From NCBI GenBank assembly GCA_004145795.1, contig SEIO01000013.1:1-64000 (forward strand): a stretch of 64,000 nucleotides of DNA. The letters run 5' to 3'. Below the pieces are notes generated by a model. It saw only the letters and a list, made by a program, of their open reading frames with translations. It ran no database searches and had not been told where the DNA came from. This stretch comes from Lentibacillus lipolyticus (GTDB taxonomy: Bacteria; Bacillota; Bacilli; Bacillales; Amphibacillaceae). The translations under genes and the position numbers were made by a program. Positions 26,543 through 35,325 of the stretch are shown here, piece by piece (the first letter of the stretch is position 1; every line of letters begins with the position of its first letter).

Positions 26543-28099
26543 TTGCTTTGTGAGCTGGTTAGCTGGAACAGTGAGACATTTTCAGAGGGGGAAAAAAGCT
26601 TTCCGGAAAAAGCTAGGGCCAAACTACAAGCGCTCGCCTATTTTCAGGAGCACCCTGACCGGATTAGCCTGCACCAAGCCGATCTTGGGCGTTCCTTTCT
26701 GACCGCGCTGTATAAACGGGATGACATTCAGAAGACTGTCGTCCTGATTAGTCATTTTGATACCGTTCAAACCGAAGAATACGGGGAGCTGCAGCCGCTT
26801 GCCTATTTCCCGGAAAAATTGACGGAAGCACTACAAGCATATAAAGGCATTCTTGATGCAGATGCCGTCCGTGACCTAGAGTCGGGCGACTACTTGTTCG
26901 GGCGCGGTACGATGGATATGAAAATGGGCCTAGCGATGCACATGGCCCTTTTGGAAAAAGCAAGCATTGAACAGTGGCCGATCAACCTGCTGCTGGTAAC
27001 CGTGCCTGACGAAGAAGTCAACTCTTCCGGCATGCGTGAAGCAGTCAGCACCCTGGCCGATTTGCGGGGTACATACGACCTTGATTACCAATTGTTTTTG
27101 AACAGTGAACCGTCCTTCACCCAAAAGCCAGGCGATATGAATCACTATATTTACGCCGGAACGATGGGAAAAATTATGCCTGCTGCCTTGTTTTATGGAA
27201 AAGAATCCCATGTTGGTGAACCGTTGAAAGGGATGACCGCCAACTATATGGCATCCTTTTTCACCCAGCGGATGGAGTGGAATCCACGCTTTCAGGAAGA
27301 GCATCTCGGCGAACGGACACCGCTCCCGGTCTCCCTGCAGCAGCGTGATCTGAAACAATATTACTCCACACAAACACCAGCACGTGCCCAGGCATTGTAC
27401 AACGTATTTCTAATGCAGCGTTCCGCCAGCGACGTGATGGATTTATTCGAACAAACAGCTAACGAAGCGGCCGATGCCTGTAACGCCGCCTATCAGAAAA
27501 TATGCGAACACGAACAGACAGAAGGAATCGGGAACGTGCGTGTGCTGCGATATGAAGAACTCGAAGCTTATGCACGCCAGCACTACGGAGATGCCTATGT
27601 GGAAAATATCCGAGCCGAAATCAGTGCAGATACCACATTGGATGAGCGCGACAAGTCATTCCAAATTGCCGAGGCGCTCATGATTGGCTGCCAAGAACTT
27701 GCTCCGGCTATGGTGCTCCTGTTTGCACCACCATTTTATCCAGCTGTTAATACATCGGAAGCAACCGTGACAGAAGAAGGAATCCAACTGCTGCAAGACA
27801 TAGGGAAACAACACGGCATTGATTTGAAGCCAATTCATTATTTTAATGGTATCTGTGATCTCAGCTACGTTAGTTACCAAGGGACAGATGATGGCTGGGT
27901 GAGCTATGAAAAAAACACACCCGTGTGGGGAACAGATTACCATATTCCATTTGAAATCATGCAACACCTGCAGGCACCCGTACTAAACGTTGGCCCATTC
28001 GGCAAAGACCCGCACCAAATGACCGAACGCCTGCACAAACAAAGCGCATTCCACCACACCCCAGCCATGCTCGAAAATGTAATCAAACATCAGGTGTAA
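26543..28099 (+). CDS. RocB-like M20 metallopeptidase (copy 2)
   Basis: 518 residues from a TTG. The frame is open back to 26522 (QPEDLEN), right after the stop of the dimethylargininase remnant, so the native start is uncertain; only a poor GGAAGA lies upstream. M20 motifs: VVLISHFDTVQ, FGRGTMDMKMGLAMH and TVPDEEVNSSG. The C-terminus has the RocB-like LNVGPFGKDPHQMTERLHK. It is a cytoplasmic zinc hydrolase. Position after a dimethylargininase remnant and near an AGCS remnant suggests a former uptake and breakdown unit for arginine derivatives. Expression may now depend on read-through since its upstream region is deleted. Confidence 0.8.
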   Translation: MLCELVSWNSETFSEGEKSFPEKARAKLQALAYFQEHPDRISLHQADLGRSFLTALYKRDDIQKTVVLISHFDTVQTEEYGELQPLAYFPEKLTEALQAYKGILDADAVRDLESGDYLFGRGTMDMKMGLAMHMALLEKASIEQWPINLLLVTVPDEEVNSSGMREAVSTLADLRGTYDLDYQLFLNSEPSFTQKPGDMNHYIYAGTMGKIMPAALFYGKESHVGEPLKGMTANYMASFFTQRMEWNPRFQEEHLGERTPLPVSLQQRDLKQYYSTQTPARAQALYNVFLMQRSASDVMDLFEQTANEAADACNAAYQKICEHEQTEGIGNVRVLRYEELEAYARQHYGDAYVENIRAEISADTTLDERDKSFQIAEALMIGCQELAPAMVLLFAPPFYPAVNTSEATVTEEGIQLLQDIGKQHGIDLKPIHYFNGICDLSYVSYQGTDDGWVSYEKNTPVWGTDYHIPFEIMQHLQAPVLNVGPFGKDPHQMTERLHKQSAFHHTPAMLENVIKHQV

Positions 28100-28136
28100 C
28101 CGGGACATGGGGGCAGGTCCACTGTCCCCGGTCCCT
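28099..28136. repeat. REP-like nested palindrome
   Basis: ACCGGGAC...GTCCCCGGT outer arms with GGGGGCAGG/ACTGTCCCC inside, starting at the stop codon of the RocB-like gene. Confidence 0.6.
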
Positions 28137-28244
28137 TGCTTCACATCAAACATTAAAGATTCAACGGTTATTGTCATTTCGCATCAACGACGGCCAGATT
28201 CCAGGGCCTTTTTGCTGCCTTTCAAACAATTCGACGCCCGTCTT

Positions 28245-29135
28245 CTACGCCTGCATACTGTTCACAACGAAATTTCTGAAAACCTCCGTTGCCTTATCCA
28301 GTTCTCTGCCTTTTTTCGTAATCAATTCAAAATCCCGACGGATGACAGGCATCCCTTCTACAAAAATGCTTTTTAACTCTCCGTCTTCCAATTCCTGCTC
28401 AACAGCAAAACGAGGTAAGAAAGAAGCACCAATGTTGTTTTTTACCAGTTGTTTTACACCTTCCACACTATCCATTTCAATGATGACATTTGGATGCGAA
28501 TTTCCTTTTTTGACAGCGTTATTGATTAACAGCCAATCCCTTGTTTCCCTCTTAAATAAAACGAATCGTGAATTCTCCAGTTCCTGTAAATTGATAGATT
28601 CATAGGCTGCAAGAGGGTTATTCGGGTGGAAAACCAGAATGATATCATCTCTTTCCAAGTGTTGAGATTCAATATCTGCGTGGGAAATGGAACGTACAAT
28701 TCCAAGTGACGTTTCATGGTTCCGAACCATTTCCACGACCTGATTGGAATGCCCGGAATGCACAACAAGCTTAATGTCGGGATATTGCTTATGGAATGCA
28801 CTTGCAATCTTAGGCAAAAAGTATTCAGCACCAGAAAACACAATGGCAACATGTACTTCTCCCCCAACCATTCCTTTACTGCTGTTTTCAATGGTCAACC
28901 TGCCATTTTGTATGTGTTTAACAGCATTTTGTGCATATGGCAAAAATAATTTACCTTCTTCGCTTAATAAAACCTTTGTACTTGTTCTTTCAAATAACGT
29001 ACAGTTCAATTCTTTTTCAAGTGATTTTACCTTTGCACTGATGGATGGCTGGGTTGAATAAAGCATTTCGCCCGCCTTACTAAAACTGCCCGATAAAGCG
29101 ATATGGATAAAGGCCTCAAGCTGATCAATATTCAT
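28245..29135 (-). CDS. LysR-family transcriptional regulator
   Basis: 296 residues. The N-terminal winged helix begins MNIDQLEAFIHIALSGSFSKAGEMLYSTQPSISAKVKSLE with the standard recognition helix. The rest is a two-lobe effector domain starting GEVHVAIVFSGAEYFLPKIASAF. It is divergent from the aminotransferase gene at 29270 with a 134-base AT-rich gap, the classic LysR arrangement, so it likely controls the aminotransferase and perhaps the TRAP genes. The effector is unknown. Confidence 0.9.
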   Translation of the reverse strand: MNIDQLEAFIHIALSGSFSKAGEMLYSTQPSISAKVKSLEKELNCTLFERTSTKVLLSEEGKLFLPYAQNAVKHIQNGRLTIENSSKGMVGGEVHVAIVFSGAEYFLPKIASAFHKQYPDIKLVVHSGHSNQVVEMVRNHETSLGIVRSISHADIESQHLERDDIILVFHPNNPLAAYESINLQELENSRFVLFKRETRDWLLINNAVKKGNSHPNVIIEMDSVEGVKQLVKNNIGASFLPRFAVEQELEDGELKSIFVEGMPVIRRDFELITKKGRELDKATEVFRNFVVNSMQA

Positions 29136-29269
29136 TTAGCATGCTCACCCTATAAGAAATGATAATAGCACTATAAAGTAACTGAATTGGTATTGTCAAT
29201 TTTCCTATTGTACGATTTGGATAAGGGACATATTCTTAAGACCACTAAAATGAAAAGGGAGATGAAAGC

Positions 29270-30598
29270 ATGACAGAAACGGATAAGCAAATGTTAGCTT
29301 CCGAACAATTATATCAAGATGCCAAAACGGTTATGCCGGGCGGGGTAACTGCAAATATTAAGCACTTTCCACCACACCCAATTTACATGAATTACGGGAA
29401 AGGAGCTTATTTATCAGATGCAGATGGAAACCAGTATATTGATTATCTATTATCATATGGTTCGCTGATGCTCGGCCACGGCCATCCAGAAATAAAGGAA
29501 GCAATCTACTCGCAAATAGAAAACAGTGGAACATGGCTTTTCGGAACGCCACATGAATTGGAAATAGCCTACGCCCGCGAAATAAAAAAGTATTTCCCAA
29601 GCATTGATTTTCTGAGGTATACCAATTCAGGCACCGAAGCAACGTTGCTTGCTCTGCGATTTGCGGCAGCATATACCGGAAAACATAAAATCGCAAAATT
29701 TGAGGGACATTACCACGGCGGTTATAATGAAGTTCTTTTAAGCGTTGATCCGGAAGCGAGTGAAGCCGGACAGAAACATAGGCCAAATTCAGTCCCATCC
29801 TCCAAAGGAATATCAGCATCAGAAACAAATGAAACAATCATACTGCCATTTAATGATGATCATGCATTTGAAATTTTAAAGAAACATGGGAGTGAGATCG
29901 GGGCTGTCATTTTGGAACCAATTCAAGGCGGATTTATTCCCGCCAACCATGACTTCATGACTAAACTTCGTCATGTAACAGAAGAATTGAACATTGTGCT
30001 AATATTCGACGAAGTAAAGACAGGGTTTCGGACAAATTTAGGTGGGGCACAAGCGCTGTATAACATAAAACCCGATGTAACAGTTTTAGGTAAAGTAATT
30101 GGTGGCGGTTTCCCTATGGGGATTGTCGGCGGCAAACAAGACATTTTAATGGAAAGTTCTCCGATTAACGAAAAGACGGCAGACGCAGTTAAACCAAAAG
30201 ATGTTCTCTTCCACAGCGGTACGTATAACGGTCATCCAATGATTCTGGCAGCGGGGCTCCGAACGATTTCAATTTTAGAAAAAGAACTTGATCAAGTTCT
30301 GGAACGAACTGAAACATTAAAAACCGAACTGGAAAGATTATTCTTTCAAAAAGGAATACCCATGCAAGCAATTGGCAGCGGATCCATGTTTAATGTGATT
30401 CTTACCGAAAAGCAAATTCGAAATTACCGTGATTATCAGCAATCCGATATGGAAACAAGAAAAAAAATTGACTACAAATTGTTAGATAAAGGAATATATG
30501 CAAAGCCATTAAACCGGTACTCCCTGTCAACATGCCATAAGGATGCAGAAATAGAAAAAACGTTAGAAAGGTACAATGAAGTTTTAACGGACCTTTAA
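29270..30598 (+). CDS. Class III aminotransferase, glutamate-1-semialdehyde aminomutase-like
   Basis: 442 residues. The HemL-like fold start ASEQLYQDAKTVMPGGVTANIKHFPPHP is followed by YIDYLLSYGSLMLGHGHPEI, FLRYTNSGTEATLLALRFA, FEGHYHGGYNEVL, LIFDEVKTGFRTN (Asp for the PLP pyridine) and LGKVIGGGFPMGIVGG with the Schiff-base Lys. No haem genes are near, and the LysR plus TRAP context argues for a catabolic transaminase or aminomutase, not tetrapyrrole synthesis. GAAAAGGGAGATGAAAGC is the RBS. Confidence 0.87.
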   Translation: MTETDKQMLASEQLYQDAKTVMPGGVTANIKHFPPHPIYMNYGKGAYLSDADGNQYIDYLLSYGSLMLGHGHPEIKEAIYSQIENSGTWLFGTPHELEIAYAREIKKYFPSIDFLRYTNSGTEATLLALRFAAAYTGKHKIAKFEGHYHGGYNEVLLSVDPEASEAGQKHRPNSVPSSKGISASETNETIILPFNDDHAFEILKKHGSEIGAVILEPIQGGFIPANHDFMTKLRHVTEELNIVLIFDEVKTGFRTNLGGAQALYNIKPDVTVLGKVIGGGFPMGIVGGKQDILMESSPINEKTADAVKPKDVLFHSGTYNGHPMILAAGLRTISILEKELDQVLERTETLKTELERLFFQKGIPMQAIGSGSMFNVILTEKQIRNYRDYQQSDMETRKKIDYKLLDKGIYAKPLNRYSLSTCHKDAEIEKTLERYNEVLTDL

Positions 30599-30624
30599 AT
30601 ATTTCAGAATTTATGAAATAATTG

Positions 30625-30654
30625 TTGACTAGCAGTATTTTTGGACCCTATAAT
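30625..30654 (+). promoter_or_regulatory. Sigma-A promoter of the TRAP operon
   Basis: TTGACT, 18-base spacer, TATAAT, about 76 bases upstream of the receptor start codon. Expected transcription start near 30661. Confidence 0.65.
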
Positions 30655-30671
30655 GAATACAATTAAACAGA

Positions 30672-30695
30672 CCCCTTTATCTTAAAGGGGTTTTG
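30672..30695 (+). terminator. Terminator-like hairpin in the TRAP leader
   Basis: CCCCTTTA / TAAAGGGG with a three-base loop, followed by TTTTG. It can terminate the aminotransferase transcript. It also lies about 11 bases after the predicted TRAP start site, so it could act as an attenuator. Confidence 0.7.
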
Positions 30696-30707
30696 TAAGC
30701 GTTATCA
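30694..30707 (+). promoter_or_regulatory. cre box in front of the TRAP receptor gene
   Basis: TGTAAGCGTTATCA matches every defined position of the CcpA consensus TGWAANCGNTNWCA. It lies between promoter and RBS, where CcpA would act as a road block. Confidence 0.7.
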
Positions 30708-30730
30708 ATTAAGGGGGAGGAGACAATATT

Positions 30731-31732
30731 ATGAGTGTAAAACGTTTGGTAAGTTTTTTGTCAGTATTGTTCGGGGGCATCTTGTTACTTGGTGCTTGCG
30801 GCGGCGGTTCCAAAAATATAGCCATAGGACCTCCGGCAAGTGAAACAAATTCGGCATCCAATTTAATTTTGGAATCGTATGACATCGGTGAAGGTGATTA
30901 TAATTCTTACCAGGAAGGTTTTGGGGATGCTGCTGAGGGAGTTCAGGACGGAAACATAGACATTTCCATCTCTATCCTAGGTATGCCAGCTGGCAGTGTA
31001 CAAAGTTTGCATGCATCTACCGGTGATGTCAAATTGCTAAGTTTATCGGACGATGCAGTTTCACATATTGAGGAAAACAGTGGTTATAAACAATTTACTA
31101 TACCGGCGGGAACATATGAATTTCAGGATTCAGATGTGAATACAGTTGCTGCACGTGCCGTATTGATGGGAAACACAAATACGATTGATGAAGAACTTGG
31201 GTATCAGCTAGCTAAAATTATGATTGAGAATGCTGATGAAAACACCCATGCGCAATCCAAGCAAATGACTATTGAAAATGCCTTAAAGGGGTCAGAAGAT
31301 TTACCAATTCATCCCGGAGCGAAACGCTACTATGAGGAGCAAGGTGTCACCGTAGACAATGAGGTTGCAGAATTATCAGCAGATGAATCGGATCGGAAAG
31401 ATGAAATGATATTGGGAACTGGCAGTCAAGGAGGAACATATTACCCATTAGGCGGAGAAATGGCGAATGTTTGGAACAACCACTTAGATAATGTCAATAT
31501 TACCAATACAGAAACAGGAGCATCCGTTGAAAATCTTTCAAGTATCCGTGATGGCAAGATGGACCTTGGAATGACCGTCAACGTACCAGCTATTGATGCT
31601 ATAAATGGAGAAGGAGACTTTGCTGATGCACAGGTAGATAATGCAGCATTCATTGGTCACATCTATCCGGAAATTGTTCAAATAATAACAAGAGAAGCTA
31701 CCGATATTGATAGTTTAGAAGACGTCAAATAA
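30731..31732 (+). CDS. TAXI-family TRAP solute receptor, circularly permuted lipoprotein
   Basis: 333 residues. Signal peptide and lipobox LGAC (Cys23) are followed at residue 28 by KNIAIGPPASETNSASNLIL, which in TAXI receptors follows SVEDLKG at the first interlobe crossing. The family C-terminal end LPIHPGAKRYYEEQGV is at 191-206. A linker (207-225) leads to ILGTGSQGGTYYPLGGEMAN (227-246), the normal mature N-terminus, and the protein ends at DSLEDVK, exactly where the first segment should begin. So the halves are swapped with no family segment evidently lost. The frame is open, with GGGGGAGGAG as RBS. The permease follows after 84 bases. It probably binds a carboxylate or amino acid outside the membrane. 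Confidence 0.88.
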   Translation: MSVKRLVSFLSVLFGGILLLGACGGGSKNIAIGPPASETNSASNLILESYDIGEGDYNSYQEGFGDAAEGVQDGNIDISISILGMPAGSVQSLHASTGDVKLLSLSDDAVSHIEENSGYKQFTIPAGTYEFQDSDVNTVAARAVLMGNTNTIDEELGYQLAKIMIENADENTHAQSKQMTIENALKGSEDLPIHPGAKRYYEEQGVTVDNEVAELSADESDRKDEMILGTGSQGGTYYPLGGEMANVWNNHLDNVNITNTETGASVENLSSIRDGKMDLGMTVNVPAIDAINGEGDFADAQVDNAAFIGHIYPEIVQIITREATDIDSLEDVK

Positions 31733-31747
31733 CATATGAACCTCCAT

Positions 31748-31777
31748 GAGATGATTGTCTCCCGAGACTTTCATCTC
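31748..31777 (+). other. Intercistronic hairpin between receptor and permease
   Basis: Arms GAGATGA/TCATCTC and GTCTC/GAGAC separated by a TT/TT internal loop. No T-run follows, so it is more likely an mRNA stability or processing element than a terminator. Confidence 0.5.
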
Positions 31778-31816
31778 GTGCTGCTTACTATTTCAGGAAG
31801 ATGGTGTTGATATGAT

Positions 31817-33784
31817 ATGAGCAAACAAGGCGTTGAAAAGCAAACAAAACTGGATAAATATGATACAGAAAGCCAGTCTCGTACCAATTTAGGAAAATGG
31901 GCATGGCTTGTCGCTATTTTAGGTGTAAGTCTAACTTTATTTCATCTGTATACAGGTTATTTCGGAACACTGCCTTCCCAAAAGCAAGGAGCCGTTCATT
32001 TAGGTACAGCACTCGGTATAATATTCATCCTTTTTCCCGCAAAAAAAGGATTGCAAAAAAAGCAGCATGGTGTCCCCTGGTATGATGTATCACTGGCACT
32101 CATATCCATCTATGTTGCATACCACAAAATCTTCTTTTTTGAATCCATTTTACAAAGCAGAATTTCCGGTTATAGTTTCGTTGATATCATCATTGCCATT
32201 ATTGGGATACTATTGGTCTTGGAGGCTACACGAAGAACCGTTGGGTTACCAATTATTATTGTAGCAAGTATCACTTTGCTATACGCACTTTTTGGCAAAT
32301 ACATTCCAACAGATATTTTGTCCCATCCAGGATTCTCTGTTGGCACAGTTGCAACTGACTTATGGTTTCAAGAAAGTGGTGTATTTGGGACACCCATACA
32401 GATATCATCAAAGTACATTTACCTCTTCCTCTTTTTCGGTGTGATCCTGATTCACACAAACATCGGAAAAATATTTAATGACATGGCATTTGCTCTAACC
32501 GGTAAATATACAGGTGGAACGGCAAAAGCAGCAGTTATGGCTAGCGGTATGCAAGGAATGGTATCAGGAAGTTCAGTTGGGAATACTGTTGCATCCGGAT
32601 CATTTACCATACCTATGATGAAAAAGGCTGGATTTAAATCAGAATTTGCTGCAGCAACAGAAGCTTCAGCCTCAACAGGTGGCCAAATTATGCCGCCACT
32701 TATGGGAGCTGCGGCATTTATTATGATGGAATATTTAGGTGTCCCCTATTCGACAATTATGTTGTCCGCTGCAATACCTGCTGCTTTATATTTTACTGGT
32801 ATTTTTATCGGGACCCATTTTGAAGCCAAAAAGTTTGGTATATTAGGGCTTCCAAAGTCGGAATTACCTGTATTTCGAACGCTATTTGTTAATTACGGTT
32901 ATTTACTGCTTCCACTGGCAATGATTATTGGAACAGTGTTAGTAGGATACAGTCCGCAGCGGGCTGCTTTACTAGGTGTTGTAACCGCATTTGCCGTGAG
33001 CTTCTTTCGTAAGGAAACACGGATGTCTCTACGTAAAATCTTCCATGTTTTAGAACAGGGTGCAAGGGTTGCATTGCCTGTTATTGCAGCGGTTGCAACG
33101 GCTGGGATTATTGCGGGAATTATTAGCATAACGGGACTTGGAGCCAAATTTGCTTCCGGAATTATTGCATTATCCAATGGTTACCTGTTATTAGCCCTTC
33201 TATTCACCATGTTTGCGTGTATTCTTCTTGGCATGGGGCTTCCAACGACAGCTAATTATGTTGTAACAGCTACCGTAGCAGCTCCAGCATTAATTAATGA
33301 GTTTGGTATCGCACCAATTGCAGCGCATATGTTTGTATTCTATTTTGGGATAGTAGCTGACATCACGCCACCTGTATGTCTCGCTGCATACGCTGGTGCT
33401 GGTATTGCCAGAGCCAATCCATTTAAATCGGGGGTTACTGCTGTTAAATTAGCGATAGCTGCATTTATCATACCATATATCATTATCTACAATCCTATAC
33501 TGGTGCTCGTTGATGTAACACCATTAAACCTTGTACTTGCAATCGTAACAGCCATTATAGGTATGTTGGGTGTCAGTAGTGCAATGATTGGCTATTTGGC
33601 AAGAACATCGAAAATATGGGAGCGACTAGTACTCTTTATTGGTGGTTTACTGCTAATTCTTCCAGAGTTGACCACAAACGCAATTGGACTTGTTCTCATT
33701 ATAGCAGTTTGGGCAGTACAAAAACGGCAAAATAACAAAACTGACAGCAATTTAAAGGAGTCCAGCTCATCATTAGAGGCATAA
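31817..33784 (+). CDS. TRAP transporter fused permease (DctQ-DctM type, TAXI system)
   Basis: 655 residues, normal for TAXI-type fused permeases. Residues about 25-200 hold the four to five DctQ-like membrane segments. The rest is the large DctM domain with MASGMQGMVSGSSVGNTVASGSFTIPMMKKAGF, EASASTGGQIMPPLMGAAAFIMMEYLGV, LGMGLPTTANYVVTATVAAPAL and YFGIVADITPPVCLAAYAGAGIA. It uses an ion gradient to import the substrate delivered by the receptor. The domain order here is conventional, unlike the receptor. The start codon at 31817 has AGGAAGATGG upstream at a slightly long spacing. Confidence 0.92.
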   Translation: MSKQGVEKQTKLDKYDTESQSRTNLGKWAWLVAILGVSLTLFHLYTGYFGTLPSQKQGAVHLGTALGIIFILFPAKKGLQKKQHGVPWYDVSLALISIYVAYHKIFFFESILQSRISGYSFVDIIIAIIGILLVLEATRRTVGLPIIIVASITLLYALFGKYIPTDILSHPGFSVGTVATDLWFQESGVFGTPIQISSKYIYLFLFFGVILIHTNIGKIFNDMAFALTGKYTGGTAKAAVMASGMQGMVSGSSVGNTVASGSFTIPMMKKAGFKSEFAAATEASASTGGQIMPPLMGAAAFIMMEYLGVPYSTIMLSAAIPAALYFTGIFIGTHFEAKKFGILGLPKSELPVFRTLFVNYGYLLLPLAMIIGTVLVGYSPQRAALLGVVTAFAVSFFRKETRMSLRKIFHVLEQGARVALPVIAAVATAGIIAGIISITGLGAKFASGIIALSNGYLLLALLFTMFACILLGMGLPTTANYVVTATVAAPALINEFGIAPIAAHMFVFYFGIVADITPPVCLAAYAGAGIARANPFKSGVTAVKLAIAAFIIPYIIIYNPILVLVDVTPLNLVLAIVTAIIGMLGVSSAMIGYLARTSKIWERLVLFIGGLLLILPELTTNAIGLVLIIAVWAVQKRQNNKTDSNLKESSSSLEA

Positions 33785-34299
33785 TCGATAATCTCGCCCC
33801 TATGCTGAAACCCTGGCAAACAGAAGTAAACCATTTTTTTGCCTCATCCACCTTTGAGTAATTAATTTCTCAAGAGCGGAACCTGGGGACAAGTCACTGT
33901 CCCCAGAGTTACAACCTTCTGTCCATCGTCACCTCATACTAACCAGACATTAAACATGTCTTTCTCAACGTCATATTCCTTTCGACTTTATTTCCCGGGA
34001 AATAACATCATTTTTTATCTTTCGTTCTTTATGTCGACGTTTCAACAATAACGGTATCTAATGGGAAGATCATGCCCGTATCCGCATCATAATCCATGCT
34101 AGTTCTGAATTGGCTATCCCCCATATTCCGGTGCTATTCATAAATATGTCATATAACGTTTTAAAAATTATGCGCATGACTATAACCTTTGTTGGTTTAA
34201 TGATATAATATCAGGGAAAGATACTGTTCAACATAAGTTTGATACATACTTTACCTTAAACGAAAAAGGTAAATTTATCACGATAAAGGAGTGGAACTT
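33785..34299. other. Gap between TRAP permease and aldolase
   Basis: No gene seen. Contents: a REP-like palindrome (33883-33906), a perfect 14-base palindrome ATTTCCCGGGAAAT (33990-34003), and a -10-like TATAAT at 34203-34208 that probably belongs to the aldolase promoter. Confidence 0.45.
33883..33906. repeat. REP-like palindrome, perfect 9-bp arms
   Basis: CTGGGGACA / TGTCCCCAG with a six-base centre; best-formed member of the dispersed family in this window. Confidence 0.7.
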
Positions 34300-35184
34300 A
34301 TGAATCAGCATCAATTAGAAAAAATGAAAAATGGCAAAGGTTTTATTGCAGCGCTGGACCAGAGCGGGGGCAGTACGCCGAAAGCACTCGCTGGCTACGG
34401 CATTTCAGAAGATGAGTATTCCACGAAGGATGAAATGTTCGATTTAGTACACCAGATGCGCACACGAATCATTACATCCCCTGCTTTCGATCCAAACCAC
34501 ATTTTGGGTGCCATTCTTTTTGAACAAACAATGGACCGTGAGATTGAAGGAAAATATACGGCCGATTATTTGGCCGAAGAAAAAGACGTTGTACCTTTTC
34601 TGAAAGTAGATAAAGGCCTTGATGAAGAATCAAATGGCGTTCAGCTGATGAAGCCAATCCCTGACTTAGATAAATTACTGAAACGTGCTAACGAACGTCA
34701 TATTTTCGGTACAAAAATGCGTTCTGTCATTAAAGAAGCCAATCCAGAAGGCATCAAAGCTGTTGTTGATCAGCAATTCGACATCGGAAAACAAATTATC
34801 GCCGCTGGTCTTGTACCGATTATCGAGCCAGAAGTGGATATAAACAGCACGGACAAAGAAAAATCCGAAGCAATGCTGAAAGCGGAAATCCGCGAGCATT
34901 TGGATAAGCTGGATGAAGACGAACTCGTCATGCTAAAACTATCCATCCCGACTGTTGCAAATATGTACAAAGAACTTATTGAACATCCAAATGTTGTACG
35001 TGTTGTTGCACTATCCGGCGGCTATTCCCGCGACGAGGCGAACGAATTGCTTAAGAAAAATGATAATCTAATCGCCAGTTTCTCCAGAGCGTTGACGCAA
35101 GACTTGAACGTCAACCAAACAGACGAAGAATTTAATGCTTCTCTTCAGAAAGCAGTTGAATCCATTTACGAAGCTTCTGTATAA
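34300..35184 (+). CDS. fda: Fructose-bisphosphate aldolase, class I
   Basis: 294 residues from ATG 34300, preceded by AAAGGAGTGG. The class I signature start [44 protein letters not shown] and the Schiff-base region [12 protein letters not shown] are visible, as is [14 protein letters not shown] near the C-terminus. It is the metal-independent short bacterial type, cleaving fructose-1,6-bisphosphate into DHAP and glyceraldehyde-3-phosphate for glycolysis or gluconeogenesis. Monocistronic with its own terminator. Confidence 0.94.
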   Translation: MNQHQLEKMKNGKGFIAALDQSGGSTPKALAGYGISEDEYSTKDEMFDLVHQMRTRIITSPAFDPNHILGAILFEQTMDREIEGKYTADYLAEEKDVVPFLKVDKGLDEESNGVQLMKPIPDLDKLLKRANERHIFGTKMRSVIKEANPEGIKAVVDQQFDIGKQIIAAGLVPIIEPEVDINSTDKEKSEAMLKAEIREHLDKLDEDELVMLKLSIPTVANMYKELIEHPNVVRVVALSGGYSRDEANELLKKNDNLIASFSRALTQDLNVNQTDEEFNASLQKAVESIYEASV

Positions 35185-35193
35185 ATAGGAATT

Positions 35194-35227
35194 CCCGCGG
35201 GTTGTTAAAAGACTCGCGGGTTTTTTT
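35194..35227 (+). terminator. Terminator after fda
   Basis: CCCGCG / CGCGGG arms followed by seven T, nine bases after the stop codon. Confidence 0.85.
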
Positions 35228-35278
35228 AAAAGAGAGATCTTAAGCAGGAATTCTACGCCGTCCCCATCCCCCATAACA

Positions 35279-35325
35279 AAAACCCTGCTTCCGACTTCAA
35301 TAAGCCAGAAAGCAGGGTTTTCTTT
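35279..35325 (-). terminator. Terminator after the LTA synthase gene
   Basis: AAACCCTGCTT / AAGCAGGGTTT arms; on the minus strand it ends in a T-rich tract. Probably also works for the plus strand. Confidence 0.85.

Noticed and set aside
29270-30598. hemL, tetrapyrrole biosynthesis
   Set aside because: Haem genes are absent, and LysR and TRAP genes flank it; more likely a catabolic paralogue.
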